This document shows positions 14,183-15,030 of a DNA stretch of 15,030 nucleotides, in pieces. Source of the DNA: Verrucomicrobiales bacterium (GTDB lineage: Bacteria > Verrucomicrobiota > Verrucomicrobiia > Limisphaerales > UBA9464). Location: assembly GCA_003445095.1 (NCBI GenBank), contig DLVS01000005.1, positions 1 through 15,030 on the forward strand, written 5' to 3'. Each line of letters begins with the position of its first letter. Within the stretch, counting starts at the first letter, position 1. Both the position numbers and the translations under genes were made by a program. A model generated the notes under the pieces. That model was given only the letters and a program-made list of their open reading frames with translations, had not been told where the DNA came from and searched no databases.

Positions 14183-14472
14183 ATAATCGGCTTACGGCTT
14201 TCCCGCGGTTTAGAAATCTCGCACGGCGACAACTTGACCCTCGAATTCCAGAACAGCTTGCAGAAGCCTCGGTGTCGGGGGCCTGGTCTTTGGGCTATAG
14301 CGATCTTGGCTGGATTGGGTGACGGGTACGTAGCTTTGGCAAGTTGATTGTAGCGTCCGGATCGCTCCGATAGTGCTATCCCAATCGAACCCGCTCGGAT
14401 GAATCCCAGGCAGAGCTTGCGGAGTGTCTTGAAATGGGCGGCACGTCAGTTCTCCCCAGCATATTTTTGGCG
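14183..14472. other. Intergenic region between divergent genes
   Basis: About 290 bp separate the starts of the peptidase and the small hypothetical gene, so it should carry promoters for both. A loose TTGATT (14344-14349) and GATAGT (14369-14374) pair has a 19-nt spacer and is too weak to call. The reading frame of the downstream gene is open back to 14434, but this part lacks conservation that I recognise. Confidence 0.4.
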
Positions 14473-14763
14473 ATGGACAGGGTCCTTCTTGGAACCGATT
14501 TTCCGTTCGTGACAAAGCAGGCACTCAAGGAGCTGGTGGCACAGTCGGCCAAAAGTGAGGTGCTCTTGAACCTCACGGATGGGCGGACGTTGAGAATCGC
14601 GCATCCCGATTACGTATTGATCCCACCCTCGGGCGATCCCACAGAGACCGACTTTATCGTGGTCCAGCCTGAGACGCCGAATCGGTTTCAGGTGATCGCA
14701 TTACCCGAGGTGGTTTCCGCAGTGGTGGATAAGCGCGTGTCGGCGAGGACAACGAAGCCATAG
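14473..14763 (+). CDS. Small hypothetical protein, 'DGR...HPDYV' family
   Basis: The 96-aa protein (109 if started at the ATG 14434) has a short N-terminal helix (TKQALKELVAQ, 14-24) followed by a compact beta region: SEVLLNLTDGRTLRIAHPDY (28-47), VLIPPSGDP, DFIVVQPE and RFQVIALPEVVSAV. This order (helix, DGR hairpin, HPDYV, then a strand ending in a hydrophobic 'v..i') is that of a small uncharacterised family common in Planctomycetes, Verrucomicrobia and Acidobacteria. Members look like small SH3-like barrels, but no function is known to me. No signal peptide or membrane segment is present. It is transcribed alone, divergent from the peptidase and convergent with the ABC permease. The start is uncertain because neither ATG has a clear RBS. 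Confidence 0.6.
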   Translation: MDRVLLGTDFPFVTKQALKELVAQSAKSEVLLNLTDGRTLRIAHPDYVLIPPSGDPTETDFIVVQPETPNRFQVIALPEVVSAVVDKRVSARTTKP

Positions 14764-14839
14764 GCAACAATAGGACAGCGACTCCGCTCTCGAGGAATTA
14801 GCCAGGACGCCTCGGGTCCATGATCTGTTCCAGTCTCAA

Positions 14840-15030
14840 CTAACCCACCTTCTGGCGAAATCTCAGCGCGCACAGGACGAACAATCCGATTCCCATGGCC
14901 GCGAGAATCACGAGATGGCGGCCGAAATCGGCCAGGTCGGCGCCGCGGAGCACGATGGCCCGACACAGTTCGATGAAATAGGTGGTGGGCAAACACGCGC
15001 CGATCATTTGGAAAATCCAAGGCATGGTAT
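14840..15030 (-). CDS. ABC-2 type transporter permease, C-terminal fragment
   Basis: The gene runs off the right edge; only the last 63 or so codons are inside, ending at TAG (14840-14842). The fragment reads LPTTYFIELCRAIVLRGADL, then a hydrophobic helix (FGRHLVILAAMGIGLFVLCALRF) and a short basic end RFRQKVG. 'LP..Y..E..R.i.LrG..l' before the last helix is the characteristic C-terminus of ABC-2 permeases of the YhhJ/DrrB kind, which with an ATPase export drugs, polymers or other substrates. The upstream part, and probably an ATPase gene, should lie beyond 15030. Confidence 0.85.
   Translation of the reverse strand, partial: TMPWIFQMIGACLPTTYFIELCRAIVLRGADLADFGRHLVILAAMGIGLFVLCALRFRQKVG

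Noticed and set aside
14344..14374. Possible sigma70-like promoter before the small hypothetical gene
   Set aside because: Both hexamers are poor and the spacer is 19 nt.
1..15030. CRISPR arrays, tRNA/rRNA genes, defence islands, prophage or integrase genes
   Set aside because: I looked for regular short repeats, tRNA-like folds and recombinase motifs and saw none. The nucleotidyltransferase has no adjacent antitoxin-like partner.

Overview
The window (about 60% GC by eye) looks like chromosomal DNA of a soil or sediment Verrucomicrobiota-type bacterium. This placement is inference. It rests on a secreted protein with the 'YGW ... GY ... P.I.AG' and C-terminal 'fRLrL' patterns I associate with that phylum, on a small 'DGR...HPDyV' protein family common in Planctomycetes/Verrucomicrobia, and on the intergenic repeats. 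No rRNA, tRNA, CRISPR array, integrase or transposase is visible.

Layout. A minus-strand CopA-like multicopper oxidase (215-1825) faces away from a co-directional plus-strand block (2175-5985). The block holds a membrane-bound class III adenylate cyclase, a nucleotidyltransferase-fold protein with a substituted catalytic Asp, a small three-helix membrane protein with a Gly/Cys tail (TIGR04222-like), a DUF692/MNIO-type multinuclear iron oxidase, and an SCO6045-like partner protein. The last three are tightly packed: the first pair meets at TAATG and the second overlaps by 14 nt. Converging on the block is a minus-strand fold-type III PLP enzyme of the ornithine/diaminopimelate decarboxylase superfamily (6074-7327). 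Next come a 212-bp MITE-like element (7450-7661), a ClpX-like AAA+ ATPase lacking the zinc-binding domain and the ClpP-binding loop (7729-8967), a repeat-bearing spacer, and a secreted hypothetical protein (9508-10329). A very large minus-strand M6-like metallopeptidase carrying an inserted LVIVD beta-propeller follows (10643-14182), then a small hypothetical protein (14473-14763) and the C-terminal end of an ABC-2 permease (14840 to the edge).

The most interesting system is 4261-5985. DUF692/MNIO enzymes modify cysteines in ribosomally made peptides and usually need a partner protein. Here the only Cys-rich candidate substrate in the operon is not a small leader/core peptide but the C-terminal tail of an integral membrane protein, with five Cys in almost pure glycine. 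The working hypothesis is that the MNIO and its partner oxidatively modify this tethered tail, perhaps for metal handling. A multicopper oxidase lies nearby, but that functional link is speculative.

Gene starts are often uncertain because recognisable Shine-Dalgarno sequences are rare here. The exception is the MNIO gene, whose ribosome-binding site lies inside the codons of the Gly/Cys tail.
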